64,000 nt of DNA from Pseudoxanthomonas yeongjuensis (GTDB lineage: Bacteria > Pseudomonadota > Gammaproteobacteria > Xanthomonadales > Xanthomonadaceae). Numbering within the stretch: position 1 is the stretch's first letter; each line of letters starts with the position of its first letter. Below, in pieces: positions 41,431 to 49,937 of the stretch. A model generated the notes under the pieces. That model saw only the letters and a list, made by a program, of their open reading frames with translations, was not told the origin of the DNA and made no database searches. Both the position numbers and the translations under genes were made by a program. The DNA is taken from NCBI RefSeq assembly GCF_010093345.1, contig NZ_PDWT01000001.1, forward strand, positions 1,508,506 through 1,572,505. Direction: 5' to 3'.

Positions 41431-42369
41431 TTACGACCCGGATGGCGCCGGCTCCACCCATGCGGCGAACACTTTGTCGATGTCCCGGTCGGCGACGGTT
41501 TTACCTTCCTCGAGTTCGCCCGCCTGGGTGAACAGCGGGATGATCATCGCCATGCCGTCGATCCTGGTCTTCAGGTGCACGCCCGGCGCCCTGGAAAGGA
41601 ATCCGTCCCAGCGCGTGCGCACCTTGGCCCAGTAGTCCCTGGTCGCGCCCCAGTATTTGTAGGCGGGCTTGAAGTCGACGTCCCTGGTCTTCCGGTAATC
41701 GTTGAAGCCGAACTCGCGCGCCAGCTCCACCCGGGTGCCATCCGGCTTGCGCAACACCTTGGTGTTGAACTGCTCGTGGGTCCAGCCGTTCGGGGTGATG
41801 GTATGGCGATTGATGGCCGATACCGCGTTGTAGTCGCTGCGCTTTGTGTATTCGCGGCGCGGCAGCGGGCGCCAGCTCAGGTCGCTGGTCCAGGTGGCGA
41901 TGCCATTGCTGTAATCCCAGCGCCCGGTCCCGCAATAGCGCGGCGCGTCGCTGACTTCGAACACGCACTGGGTCCAGGCGCCCCGGTTCCTTTCCGCCGG
42001 GATGGTGCGCACCCGCCAGGTCTGGTCGGCGCTGAACTCGAAGCGACTGGAGGCTTCGTAGATCCAGTCCTGCCGCCAGTGCTTGGTCACGTGGCCGCTC
42101 TTTTCATCGACCAGGATGTGCTGCAGCACGATGCGCGCCGGAGTGTCCTCGACCACGATGACGGTCTCGTTGCCGCCGCTGCGCATCGCCGCCGCGCGCT
42201 CGTAGCCGGGTTGCAGAAGCACGGTTTCGTCGAAGGCGAAATCGACCAGGTACTCGCCCTGCATGGCGAGGATCGACTGGCGATCGCGCGGATCGATCGC
42301 GTCCTGGGCGAAAGCGGGAGTAGAAGCAGCCGACAGCAACAATAGGCCGAGGCCGGGGAAAATTTTCAT
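41431..42369 (-). CDS. DUF6607 family exported protein of the hemin operon
   Basis: A 312-residue protein with signal peptide (MKIFPGLGLLLLSAASTPAFA then QDAIDPRDRQS). The mature part contains a beta-rich region (LVDFAFDETVLLQPGYE, ETVIVVEDTPARIVLQHILVDE, VTKHWRQDWIYEASSRFEFS, YCGTGRWDYSNGIATWTSDLSW) and RHTITPNGWTHEQFNTKVL. It resembles the DUF6607 family that accompanies hemin receptor genes in Lysobacteraceae. Function unknown; location should be periplasm or outer membrane. Its start overlaps the preceding gene stop by 4 bases, so it belongs to the Fur-controlled operon. Confidence 0.82.
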   Translation of the reverse strand: MKIFPGLGLLLLSAASTPAFAQDAIDPRDRQSILAMQGEYLVDFAFDETVLLQPGYERAAAMRSGGNETVIVVEDTPARIVLQHILVDEKSGHVTKHWRQDWIYEASSRFEFSADQTWRVRTIPAERNRGAWTQCVFEVSDAPRYCGTGRWDYSNGIATWTSDLSWRPLPRREYTKRSDYNAVSAINRHTITPNGWTHEQFNTKVLRKPDGTRVELAREFGFNDYRKTRDVDFKPAYKYWGATRDYWAKVRTRWDGFLSRAPGVHLKTRIDGMAMIIPLFTQAGELEEGKTVADRDIDKVFAAWVEPAPSGS

Positions 42370-43004
42370 GATGTTTTCCTTGGGTTGAACCTGAGCAGCG
42401 GCAAGGCCTCATCGCCTGCCACGATTTGTTCCCCGGGCCTGGACGCCGACTGCGCGCAACAACAATCGTCCACCCGGATATTCTGTTCCGCGCCCTCGGT
42501 CCGGGCGATGCGTTGCGCCATCGCCGCGCCCAATGGCGAAACCGCCGCCGGGCTGGCGGCGAGGACCGGCCGCCTGACCTCGGCGGGCACGACATGCAGC
42601 CTGAGCACGCAGGCATGCCATTGCCCGCCCAGCAGGCGCCCGGCCAGACGTCGCCACAGGCGTTCGCCCACCCTGGTCGCCGCCTCGGCTTCTTCGCGTG
42701 AAGGCAACCGTGCCGATAGCCGGTCCCAGGCGACGAAGTCGCTGTCGGGCAGCAGGTACAGGCGCCAGCAGCAGCGTCCTTCATGGTCGAAGAACGCAAG
42801 GCTTTCGCGCAGGCCGTCGCTGTCGACCCCAGCACGCGACTCGACCCGTACCGCCCGGACCCAGCCGGAAAGTTCGCTCCCATCCTGATGGCGATACAGG
42901 CACAGCACGGTGCCCAGCGCGGCCAATTGCTGCGCGCGCGGCAGGCTTTGTGTCGCCGCGAGCGACGCGAGGCCGATGCCGGGCAACGTCGCGGCCATGC
43001 TCAC
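42366..43004 (-). CDS. conserved protein of the hemin operon with C-terminal cysteine cluster
   Basis: A 212-residue protein of unknown family. Near the C-terminus it has a CCC triplet (DDCCCAQSASRPG) and a CC pair in the middle (GRCCWRLYLLPD), plus GGQWHACVLRLHVVP. Cysteines close together could bind a metal or heme. The N-terminal segment (MSMAATLPGIGLASLAA) is weakly hydrophobic but not a clear signal peptide. GTG 43004 overlaps the receptor stop (GTGA), and its own stop overlaps the DUF6607 start, so translation is coupled on both sides. ATG 42998 is an alternative start. Its position implies a role in hemin acquisition or handling. Confidence 0.72.
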   Translation of the reverse strand: MSMAATLPGIGLASLAATQSLPRAQQLAALGTVLCLYRHQDGSELSGWVRAVRVESRAGVDSDGLRESLAFFDHEGRCCWRLYLLPDSDFVAWDRLSARLPSREEAEAATRVGERLWRRLAGRLLGGQWHACVLRLHVVPAEVRRPVLAASPAAVSPLGAAMAQRIARTEGAEQNIRVDDCCCAQSASRPGEQIVAGDEALPLLRFNPRKTS

Positions 43005-45271
43005 CAGTTCACGGAAAGACTGGCCGACAGGTTGCGGCCGGGGCTGGTGTAGCGATCGAGGGTCGCGCTGGCGCCGCCGACCACGGGCACGTCGCCCGCT
43101 TCGGAATACTTACGATCGGCCAGGTTGAAGAGGCCCACGTTGAACCTGGCGCCCGGCGCGAATTCCCAATGCGCGTACAGATCAAGGACACCGTAGCCGC
43201 CCTGCCGGTAATAGGACGGATCGGAAACGCGGTCCTTGCGCTGGACGAAGCGCCCGGCCAGTTCCGCGCCCCACGCATCGCGCTGGTAAACGACGCCCAG
43301 GGTCGCGGTCAACGGATCGACGCTGTCGAGATTACGGGTCACGATCTGTTCTTCGAATACGTCCGGCGCGACCTCGACTTCTTCCGGACCCTTACCCTCG
43401 CCGCGCGACCACGCTGCTGCACCGCGCAGCGACCAGCCCCGCCATTTCTCCGACAACGCCCCCAGGTCCACGCCGGCTTTCAATTCCACGCCATGGATTT
43501 TCGCTTCGGCTATGTTCTGCGACTGGTAGACCATCAAACCGTCGTCGTTGAAACCGATGAAGCGCATCGATTCGATGAAATCCTCGTAACGGTTGTAGTA
43601 AGCCGACACGCTGGCATAGACGGCGTCGCCGGAGAATCGCAGGCCAGCTTCCAGGCCGTCGCTGGTCTCGGGCTCGAGCTCCGGATTGGCGATGGCGGTA
43701 TAGCCGAACTGGACGTTGGTGAAGCCGATATTGACGTCGCTGTAGGGCGGGGAGCGGAACCCGCGCGAATAGCCGCCGAACAGCGACCAGTCGTCGGCGA
43801 AATGCCAGACCGCGCCCAGCTTGGGCGATACGCTGGTTTCGCTGATATCGCTGACCGCGACCCCGGGATTGTCCTCGGCGAAGATGTTGTCGACGTCGGG
43901 CTCGAGCTTGTAATGGTCCACGCGGATGGCCGGGACCAGGCGCAACTTGCCATCGACGAAGCTCATTTCGTCCTGCACGTAGAGCGCGGCGGTGGTGGTT
44001 TCGCTGATCGGGAAATCGCGCACCGGGAATACGTCGGGCAGCATGACCGGCGTGCTGACGCCGGTGACGAGGAAGGTGCGCAGGCCGTCGCGCTTCTGCC
44101 GCGTTTCGGTCCGGGCCAGGTCGAGGCCATAGGCCAGCTCATGCTGGACGCCGCCCGTGACGAAGCCCTTGCGGAAATTCGCCTGGACGCCGTACATGCG
44201 CTGGTCGAAGTTGAACTCGCGCTCGCGCATGTCGCGCAGCGTGGGCGGCGCCAGGCCACTGCGGATCTCTCGCGTGTACTGCGTGGTCTCGCTGTCCTGG
44301 CGATAGACCTGCCAGTCGAGGCTGTCGGCGAATCCGGCATCGACCGCATCCATTTCATGGGTGAATGCAACGCGCGCGCGGGTCTGGCGGTCTTCGGCGA
44401 CCACCGAATCGTTGAACGCGCCAGTGAGGGCCTGCAAGCCCTGCGAAGTGAGCAGGTCGGTGTCGGCATTGTCCTCGTTGCCTTCCACCGTCAGCCTGAA
44501 ACGCCGGCTTTCGCTCGCTGCGAACACCAGCTTGGACAGCACGCTGCGGCCGTCGCGATCCTGCGGGTTGGGCTTGGTGCGCGCGCTGCCGACACCGCCG
44601 ACCTCGCCCTGGTTTTCGATTTCCTGGCCCTGCCGGTGTCCGATCGCGACCAGACCGGACCAGCGCTCGCCGCCGAACGCGGCTGTCGCGCCGCCGAACA
44701 GGCCGTCCCAACTGCCCTCGTAACCGAGCTTGAAACCAAAGTAGGCGTCCTTGCCTTCCTGCAGATAATCCGCAGGGTCCTTGGTGATGAAAGAAACCGT
44801 TCCGCCCAGCGCATCGGAACCGTACAGCGAACTGGTGGCGCCGCGCACGACCTCCACGCGCTTGAGCGTGTCCAGGTCGACGAAGTTGCGATTGGCGTTG
44901 GAAAAGCTGCCGATGGAGAACGCATCCGATACCGGGATGCCATCGGTCTGGATGCGTACGCGGTTGCCGCCGAGGCCGCGGACGCGGATGTCGCCCAGAC
45001 CGAAACGGCCGAAGCTGCTGCCGACGGCGATCCCGGGTTCGTAGCGGAACAGGTCCTTGAGATCGCGAACCAGCAGTTCGTCCATGCGTTCGCGCTCGAT
45101 CACATCGACGGTGTTGGGCACGTCGGCGATGGCGCGTTCGCTGCGCGTGGCGGTGACCTGCACGCGCTGCAATTCGTGGATGCCCGCACCTGCGTCGGCG
45201 GCGGTTGCGGCGTGCGCATTGCTGGCCAGTGCCAGCGACAGCGCGGAAACAAGCGAGGTGGGACGATTCAT
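43001..45271 (-). CDS. TonB-dependent hemoglobin/hemin receptor
   Basis: The 756-residue outer-membrane receptor has a signal peptide (LVSALSLALASNAHA), TonB-box-like RVQVTATRSER, a plug (DLKDLFRYEPGIAVGSSFGRFGLGDIRVRGLGGNRVRIQTDGI, VRGATSSLYGSDALGGTVSF) and a barrel ending LSASLSVNW. The plug pattern is that of the hemoglobin/transferrin/lactoferrin receptor group, and it directly follows hemP, so hemin or hemoproteins are the likely ligand. The energy for import comes from TonB. Presumably repressed by iron through the Fur box upstream of hemP. The upstream gap to hemP is 141 bases. Confidence 0.92.
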   Translation of the reverse strand: MNRPTSLVSALSLALASNAHAATAADAGAGIHELQRVQVTATRSERAIADVPNTVDVIERERMDELLVRDLKDLFRYEPGIAVGSSFGRFGLGDIRVRGLGGNRVRIQTDGIPVSDAFSIGSFSNANRNFVDLDTLKRVEVVRGATSSLYGSDALGGTVSFITKDPADYLQEGKDAYFGFKLGYEGSWDGLFGGATAAFGGERWSGLVAIGHRQGQEIENQGEVGGVGSARTKPNPQDRDGRSVLSKLVFAASESRRFRLTVEGNEDNADTDLLTSQGLQALTGAFNDSVVAEDRQTRARVAFTHEMDAVDAGFADSLDWQVYRQDSETTQYTREIRSGLAPPTLRDMREREFNFDQRMYGVQANFRKGFVTGGVQHELAYGLDLARTETRQKRDGLRTFLVTGVSTPVMLPDVFPVRDFPISETTTAALYVQDEMSFVDGKLRLVPAIRVDHYKLEPDVDNIFAEDNPGVAVSDISETSVSPKLGAVWHFADDWSLFGGYSRGFRSPPYSDVNIGFTNVQFGYTAIANPELEPETSDGLEAGLRFSGDAVYASVSAYYNRYEDFIESMRFIGFNDDGLMVYQSQNIAEAKIHGVELKAGVDLGALSEKWRGWSLRGAAAWSRGEGKGPEEVEVAPDVFEEQIVTRNLDSVDPLTATLGVVYQRDAWGAELAGRFVQRKDRVSDPSYYRQGGYGVLDLYAHWEFAPGARFNVGLFNLADRKYSEAGDVPVVGGASATLDRYTSPGRNLSASLSVNW

Positions 45272-45412
45272 CGGTTCTACGGGTCCTGTGCAAGGTTGAC
45301 CCGGTGAGCTGGCGAACCGATGGCTGGCGCTCGGGTGGAGGGGGCTGGTTGCACGGCGATACGCGCCACGACCCCGCGTGGTGCGACGTGCGAAGGAATT
45401 ATTGGGTCGGGA

Positions 45413-45613
45413 TCATTTCGTCAGGATCAGCTTGTCGTTGCTGGTGTGGCGCAGGCGATAGACGCGATCGCCGTGGCTGATCAGGATTTCGCGGCGACCG
45501 TTGAGCAGGCGCTCGCTGCTGAGGATTTCCTCGGCGGGCAGCGGCGACAACGCCGTGCGTTCGCGCAGGGCCATCGGCTCGGTACGGGACAGGAAGGTCG
45601 GTTGTGCATTCAT
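45413..45613 (-). CDS. hemP: hemin uptake protein HemP
   Basis: A 66-residue protein with the HemP signature in its second half: SSERLLNGRREILISHGDRVYRLRHTSNDKLILTK. HemP is a small cytosolic protein that stands at the head of hemin-uptake operons and is thought to help expression of the receptor genes. ATG 45613 has GGTGG-like sequence upstream and follows a Fur box by about 34 bases. It is first gene of the hemP-receptor-212 aa-DUF6607 operon. Confidence 0.95.
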   Translation of the reverse strand: MNAQPTFLSRTEPMALRERTALSPLPAEEILSSERLLNGRREILISHGDRVYRLRHTSNDKLILTK

Positions 45614-45646
45614 CTGCGTAGCTCCGGTGGGGGAACGAATTCAGAT

Positions 45647-45665
45647 GATAATGATTCTCATTACT
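45647..45665 (-). promoter_or_regulatory. Fur box upstream of hemP
   Basis: GATAATGATTCTCATTACT matches the 19-bp Fur consensus (GATAATGATAATCATTATC) at 15 positions. It lies 34 bases from the hemP start and 19 bases from the end of the aldo/keto reductase gene. Fe-Fur binding here would shut off the hemin operon when iron is sufficient. Confidence 0.85.
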
Positions 45666-45683
45666 GCGTCAAGAGATTTGTCG

Positions 45684-46658
45684 CTACTCCGCCGTGGCAG
45701 CGGTCAGGCGCGCCCAGACGCTGTCGTCGTAACGTCCGACAAGTTCCAGTGCGCCCAGGTTTTCCAGCAGCTGTCCGGTGCGGCTGGCACCCAGCATCAC
45801 CGTGGACACGTGCGGGTTGCGCAGGCACCAAGCGATGGCGAGTTGCGAGGGTTTCTCGCCAAGCTCGGTCGCCAGGGTGGTGAAGCGGCGGACCCGGTCG
45901 AGGCGCCGCTGGCCTTCTTCGCCCAGCACCATCTTCTGCAACCAGGCATTGTCCTTCTGGCCCAGCCGGGTGTCCTCGGCCACGCCCTCGTTGTACTTGC
46001 CGGTCAGCAGGCCCGAGGCCAGCGGCGACCAGATGGTCGTGCCCAGGCCGAGTTCGGAATAAAGCGGCGCGTATTCGAGTTCCACCCGGGCGCGGTGCAA
46101 CAGGTTGTATTGCGGCTGCTCCATGCTCGGCGGATGCAGGTGATGGCTGCGGGCGAACTTCGCCGCTTCCTTTATCTGCGCCGCCGACCATTCCGAAGTC
46201 CCCCAGTACAGGACCTTGCCCTGGCGGACCAGCGCGTCCATCGCCCACACGGTTTCCTCGATCGGCGTGTCGGGATCGGGACGGTGGCAGAAATACAGAT
46301 CCAGATGGTCCACGCGCAGGCGCTGCAGCGCCGCGTGGCAGGCTTCGATCACATGCTTGCGCGACAATCCACGCTGGGTCGGACCGGGATTGTCGACCGC
46401 GCCGAAATAGACCTTGCTGGACACGCAATAGCCATCGCGCGGCAGGCGCAGGTCGGCGATCACGTCGCCCATCACCCGCTCGGCTTCGCCCTTCGCATAG
46501 ACCTCGGCGTTGTCGAAGAAATTGATCCCGTTGTCGTAGGCCGCGGCGATCAGGTTGCGCGCTTCGCTGCGCCCGATCTGGCCGCCGAAGGTGACCCAGG
46601 CGCCGAACGACAAGGCCGAAAGTTGCAGGCCGGAGGAACCGAGACGTCGATACTGCAT
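45684..46658 (-). CDS. aldo/keto reductase, potassium-channel beta-subunit-like
   Basis: A 324-residue (alpha/beta)8-barrel oxidoreductase using NADPH. Catalytic residues are in place: Asp and Tyr in INFFDNAEVYAKG, Lys in VSSKVYFG, His in DLYFCHRPDPDTPIEE. Other family segments are YWGTSEWSAAQI, QPQYNLLHRARVE, WSPLASGLLTGKYN and CLRNPHVSTVMLGASR. The sequence belongs to the AKR group with YghZ and Kv-beta subunits. Substrate unknown. ATG 46658 gives the usual start MQYRRLGSSGL. Transcribed towards hemP, but the Fur box and promoter lie between. Confidence 0.93.
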   Translation of the reverse strand: MQYRRLGSSGLQLSALSFGAWVTFGGQIGRSEARNLIAAAYDNGINFFDNAEVYAKGEAERVMGDVIADLRLPRDGYCVSSKVYFGAVDNPGPTQRGLSRKHVIEACHAALQRLRVDHLDLYFCHRPDPDTPIEETVWAMDALVRQGKVLYWGTSEWSAAQIKEAAKFARSHHLHPPSMEQPQYNLLHRARVELEYAPLYSELGLGTTIWSPLASGLLTGKYNEGVAEDTRLGQKDNAWLQKMVLGEEGQRRLDRVRRFTTLATELGEKPSQLAIAWCLRNPHVSTVMLGASRTGQLLENLGALELVGRYDDSVWARLTAATAE

Positions 46659-46730
46659 GTCGCATGCCTTTGCGGAAACAGAAAGCATCGTATCCTCAAA
46701 CCGATGCGCACGTAATCAGGGGGCACTACC

Positions 46731-47702
46731 GTGGAGTCCTACAAGAAAGCCGCCGTAGGCGGGATCCTCCTGCTGACGGTTGCCATAGTGCTGGTCTGGC
46801 CGTGGAAGCGAGAAAGAAGCATAGAGCACAGCAAGGCATTGGCATCCGGCACCAACCGGAATTCGGGACCGGGAGTCCCGAGCGCTGCGGCCAGCTCCAG
46901 CCTGGCCGATACAAACAGGACCGCACCTTTGCCGCCACTGGACATGCCGGTGGCAGCCATGTTCGATGACCTGCAAAGGCGCGCAGCGCAGGGCGACGCT
47001 CGTGCTTCTTGCCGTCTGGCAGTGGAGCTGATCAATTGCAACCAGCTCGAGTCCTTTGCACAGGTGGGTTATAGACAGAACTCCGAATCCGCTGAAAAAT
47101 CCCTGGCGGAATCCGGCCAACTGATGGCAGCAAATAGCGTTGCGGCCCAGCGGATCAGGCAACTGGAATCAATGAAGCGCTGCGAAGGGATAAGCGAGGA
47201 CCAGCGCAAGCTTTCAGGCAACTATCTTTTCCAGGCAGCGACCGCGGGCATCCCAGAGGCGATGATCCGCTATGCAGAAGGCCAAAGCATCACCGATGGG
47301 CGTTCGATGTATGGCTTGCTCCAAGACAAGGGATTCGACCAATGGCGCAACAATGCAATCGGGCTATTGGAGAAGGCACTGGAAGTCGGCGAACCTGCAG
47401 CCGTCTTCGTCTTGTATACAGCGAGTTCCGACAACAATTCTCCGATTGGAGGATTGATCGCGGACGATCCGGTAAAGGCTTACAGCTATCGCCTCTTGAT
47501 GAACAAACTTCGCGGCAAGAGCGACACTCCCGCTACCAAACTGTCGTCCCCGCAAATAGCACTGGCCGCTAAAAGCGCCTCGCGCATGCATGCCGAATAC
47601 TTCAACAACAAGATTCTGGGCGAGTCCGACGCGTTTACTTCGCTGCTCACGCCGACCTGGGCGTTTCCAGAGGGGACCGCGCCAAGAAGACCATGTGAAT
47701 GA
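46731..47702 (+). CDS. membrane-anchored protein of unknown function
   Basis: A 323-residue protein with one N-terminal membrane helix (AAVGGILLLTVAIVLVWPW) and a helical periplasmic region with features of Sel1/TPR-like repeats (RRAAQGDARASCRLAVELINC, LFQAATAGIPEAMIRYAEGQ, IGLLEKALEVGEPAAVFVLYTAS). Ser/Thr- and Asn-rich linkers follow the helix. Base composition is lower in GC than its neighbours, judged by its frequent A/T-ending codons, so it may be a more recent acquisition. No family was recognised. Start GTG 46731 has AGGGGG 8 bases upstream. It is directly followed by the Mn riboswitch. Confidence 0.72.
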   Translation: MESYKKAAVGGILLLTVAIVLVWPWKRERSIEHSKALASGTNRNSGPGVPSAAASSSLADTNRTAPLPPLDMPVAAMFDDLQRRAAQGDARASCRLAVELINCNQLESFAQVGYRQNSESAEKSLAESGQLMAANSVAAQRIRQLESMKRCEGISEDQRKLSGNYLFQAATAGIPEAMIRYAEGQSITDGRSMYGLLQDKGFDQWRNNAIGLLEKALEVGEPAAVFVLYTASSDNNSPIGGLIADDPVKAYSYRLLMNKLRGKSDTPATKLSSPQIALAAKSASRMHAEYFNNKILGESDAFTSLLTPTWAFPEGTAPRRPCE

Positions 47703-47739
47703 GAGCCTGTTGCATGCCGTTCCGGTTGCCGGAGTAGAA

Positions 47740-47925
47740 TGCGCGCACTTTCCTCCTCCGGGGAGTAGCCCACCCGCCGCGTGCGGGAGCTGCGCATCAA
47801 CATACTTGGCCGTGTTCTTGAAGGAGTATCTCCTGATGGAATCCTCGCCATGGTGCGCAGGACCGGAACCCAGGGTTCCGCCGTCGGGCAAGACCGTAGG
47901 CAGGCGTTGCGCATACCCGGGCCGG
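47740..47925 (+). promoter_or_regulatory. yybP-ykoY manganese riboswitch
   Basis: The leader of the GDT1-family gene has the conserved 5' core CCGGGGAGTAGCC (47758-47770), a CATCAACATACTTGGCCGTG segment and a 3' core GGCAAGACCG (47886-47895), separated by variable stems, as in the yybP-ykoY family. Mn2+ binding in that family turns on exporters. A promoter candidate is TTGCAT (47710-47715) and TAGAAT (47735-47740) with 19-base spacing. Exact 3' end not fixed. Confidence 0.82.
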
Positions 47926-47977
47926 GCTGCGCGGCGTTTGCCTTCGCGTCCTCGCGAATGCCTGGCCCCGGAGTTCG

Positions 47978-48550
47978 ATGATGCTTTCCCTGCAAGCACT
48001 GCTGGTCTCGACCGGCACCGTCGCCCTCGCCGAAATCGGCGACAAGACCCAATTGCTGGCGTTGCTGCTGGCCGCCCGCTTCCGCAAGCCGTGGCCGATC
48101 GCCTTGGGCATCCTCGCCGCCACCGTGATCAATCACGCGATCTCGGCCTGGCTGGGCGCGGAACTTTCCCAATGGTTGTCGCCGGAAATCCTGCGCTGGA
48201 TAGTCGCAGGCAGTTTCCTCGCGGTCGCCCTGTGGACGCTGAAGCCGGACAAGCTGGACGAAGACGAGAAGCTGCCGGCGCACGGCGCGTTCATCGCCAC
48301 CACCCTCGCCTTCTTCCTGGCCGAGATCGGCGACAAGACTCAAGTGGCCACGGTGCTGCTGGCGACCAAGTATTCGCCGTTGTGGCAGGTCGTCGCCGGC
48401 ACCACCCTGGGCATGCTGGCGGCCAACCTGCCGGTGGTGTGGATGGGACATCGCTTCGCCGACCGCCTGCCGTTGAAGCTGGCGCGCAATGTCGCGGCAG
48501 TCGTGTTCCTGACACTGGCCTTGTGGGTCGCCTGGCATGGCATTGGCTGA
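47978..48550 (+). CDS. TMEM165/GDT1 family (UPF0016) manganese exporter
   Basis: A 190-residue membrane protein with six helices and two copies of the family motif E-x-G-D-K-T: AEIGDKTQLLALLLA and AEIGDKTQVATVLLATKY, which form the cation path. Members export Mn2+ (or Ca2+) and protect from Mn excess; related bacterial genes have been named mneA. The yybP-ykoY riboswitch directly upstream supports Mn2+ as substrate. ATGs at 47978 and 47981 are both possible, with GGAG upstream. Confidence 0.93.
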   Translation: MMLSLQALLVSTGTVALAEIGDKTQLLALLLAARFRKPWPIALGILAATVINHAISAWLGAELSQWLSPEILRWIVAGSFLAVALWTLKPDKLDEDEKLPAHGAFIATTLAFFLAEIGDKTQVATVLLATKYSPLWQVVAGTTLGMLAANLPVVWMGHRFADRLPLKLARNVAAVVFLTLALWVAWHGIG

Positions 48551-48634
48551 ACGGACCGCGATTTGCCTTGCCCGCCCGAACGCCCTCCACTAGGCTTCCC
48601 GGCACTACAAGAACGCACGCTAGGGGAAAACTCC

Positions 48635-49933
48635 ATGTTGGAAGCTTTGGGGCGGGTCGGTTTCGGTCTGTTCGGCCTCGCGGTGCTGCTGTGCATCGTC
48701 TGGCTGTTCTCGAACAACAAGAAGTCTGTGGACTGGAAACTGGTCGCCACCGGCATCACCCTGCAGATCGGCTTCGCCGCGCTGGTGCTGCTGGTGCCAG
48801 GCGGGCGCGAAGTGTTCGACTGGCTGGGCAACGTCTTCGTCAAGATCCTGAGCTTCGTCAACACCGGCTCGGCGTTCATCTTCGGCAGCCTGATGGACGT
48901 CAACACCTACGGCTTCATCTTCGCCTTCCAGGTATTGCCGACGATCATCTTCTTCGCCGCGCTGATGGGCGTGCTCTACCACCTCAACGTGATGCAGGCC
49001 GTGGTCCGCGCCATGGCCTGGGCCATCACCAAGGTGATGAGGGTCTCGGGTGCGGAAACCACCAGCGTCTGCGCCAGCGTGTTCATCGGCCAGACCGAGG
49101 CGCCGCTGACCGTGCGCCCGTACATTTCGAAGATGACCGAGTCCGAGCTGATCACCATGATGATCGGCGGCATGGCCCATATCGCCGGCGGCGTGCTGGC
49201 GGCCTATGTCGGCATGCTCGGCGGCGGCGACCCGGTGCAGCAGGCGTTCTATGCCAAGCACCTGCTGGCCGCCTCGATCATGGCCGCGCCCGCGACCCTG
49301 GTGATCGCCAAGATCCTGATCCCCGAAACCGGCACGCCGCTGACCCGCGGCACGGTGAAGATGGAAGTGGAGAAGACCTCCAGCAACATCATCGACGCCG
49401 CCGCGGGCGGGGCGGCCGACGGCCTGCGCCTGGCCTTGAACATCGGCGCGATGCTGCTTGCCTTCATCGCCCTGATCGCGCTGCTCAACTGGCCGCTGAC
49501 CTGGGCCGGGGAAGTCACCGGGCTGCAGGCGACGCTGGGCAGGCCGACCGACCTGTCGCTGATCTTCGGCTACCTGCTGGCGCCGATCGCCTGGGTGATC
49601 GGCGTGCCTTGGCAGGACGCGACCACGGTCGGTTCGCTGATCGGGCAGAAAGTCGTCATCAACGAGTTCGTCGCCTACCTGCAACTGGCCGACATCGTCA
49701 ACGGCAAGGTCGCGGGCGTCAGCCTGTCGGCGGAAGGCAAGCTCATCGCCACTTATGCGCTGTGCGGATTCGCCAACTTCAGTTCGATCGCGATCCAGAT
49801 CGGCGGCATCGGCGGCCTGGCCCCGGAGCGGCGCTCGGACCTGGCGCGTTTTGGCCTGCGCGCGGTGCTGGGCGGCACCATCGCCACCCTGATGACGGCC
49901 ACCATCGCCGGCGTCCTCACCCATTTCGCCTGA
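48635..49933 (+). CDS. concentrative nucleoside transporter (CNT family)
   Basis: A 432-residue membrane protein with about ten helices. CNT signatures visible are FGLAVLLCIVWLFSNNKKSVDWKL (N-terminal), SFVNTGSAFIFGSL, SGAETTSVCASVFIGQTEAPLTVRPYI, MTESELITMMIGGMAHIAGGVLAAYVGML, and near the end GQKVVINEFVAYLQLADI, LIATYALCGFANFSSIAIQIGGIGGLAPERRSDL. NupC-like members import nucleosides with H+ or Na+. ATG 48635 has AGGGGA upstream. The downstream ribokinase starts 4 bases after its stop, so imported nucleosides may supply ribose. Confidence 0.95.
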   Translation: MLEALGRVGFGLFGLAVLLCIVWLFSNNKKSVDWKLVATGITLQIGFAALVLLVPGGREVFDWLGNVFVKILSFVNTGSAFIFGSLMDVNTYGFIFAFQVLPTIIFFAALMGVLYHLNVMQAVVRAMAWAITKVMRVSGAETTSVCASVFIGQTEAPLTVRPYISKMTESELITMMIGGMAHIAGGVLAAYVGMLGGGDPVQQAFYAKHLLAASIMAAPATLVIAKILIPETGTPLTRGTVKMEVEKTSSNIIDAAAGGAADGLRLALNIGAMLLAFIALIALLNWPLTWAGEVTGLQATLGRPTDLSLIFGYLLAPIAWVIGVPWQDATTVGSLIGQKVVINEFVAYLQLADIVNGKVAGVSLSAEGKLIATYALCGFANFSSIAIQIGGIGGLAPERRSDLARFGLRAVLGGTIATLMTATIAGVLTHFA

Positions 49934-49937
49934 ACCG

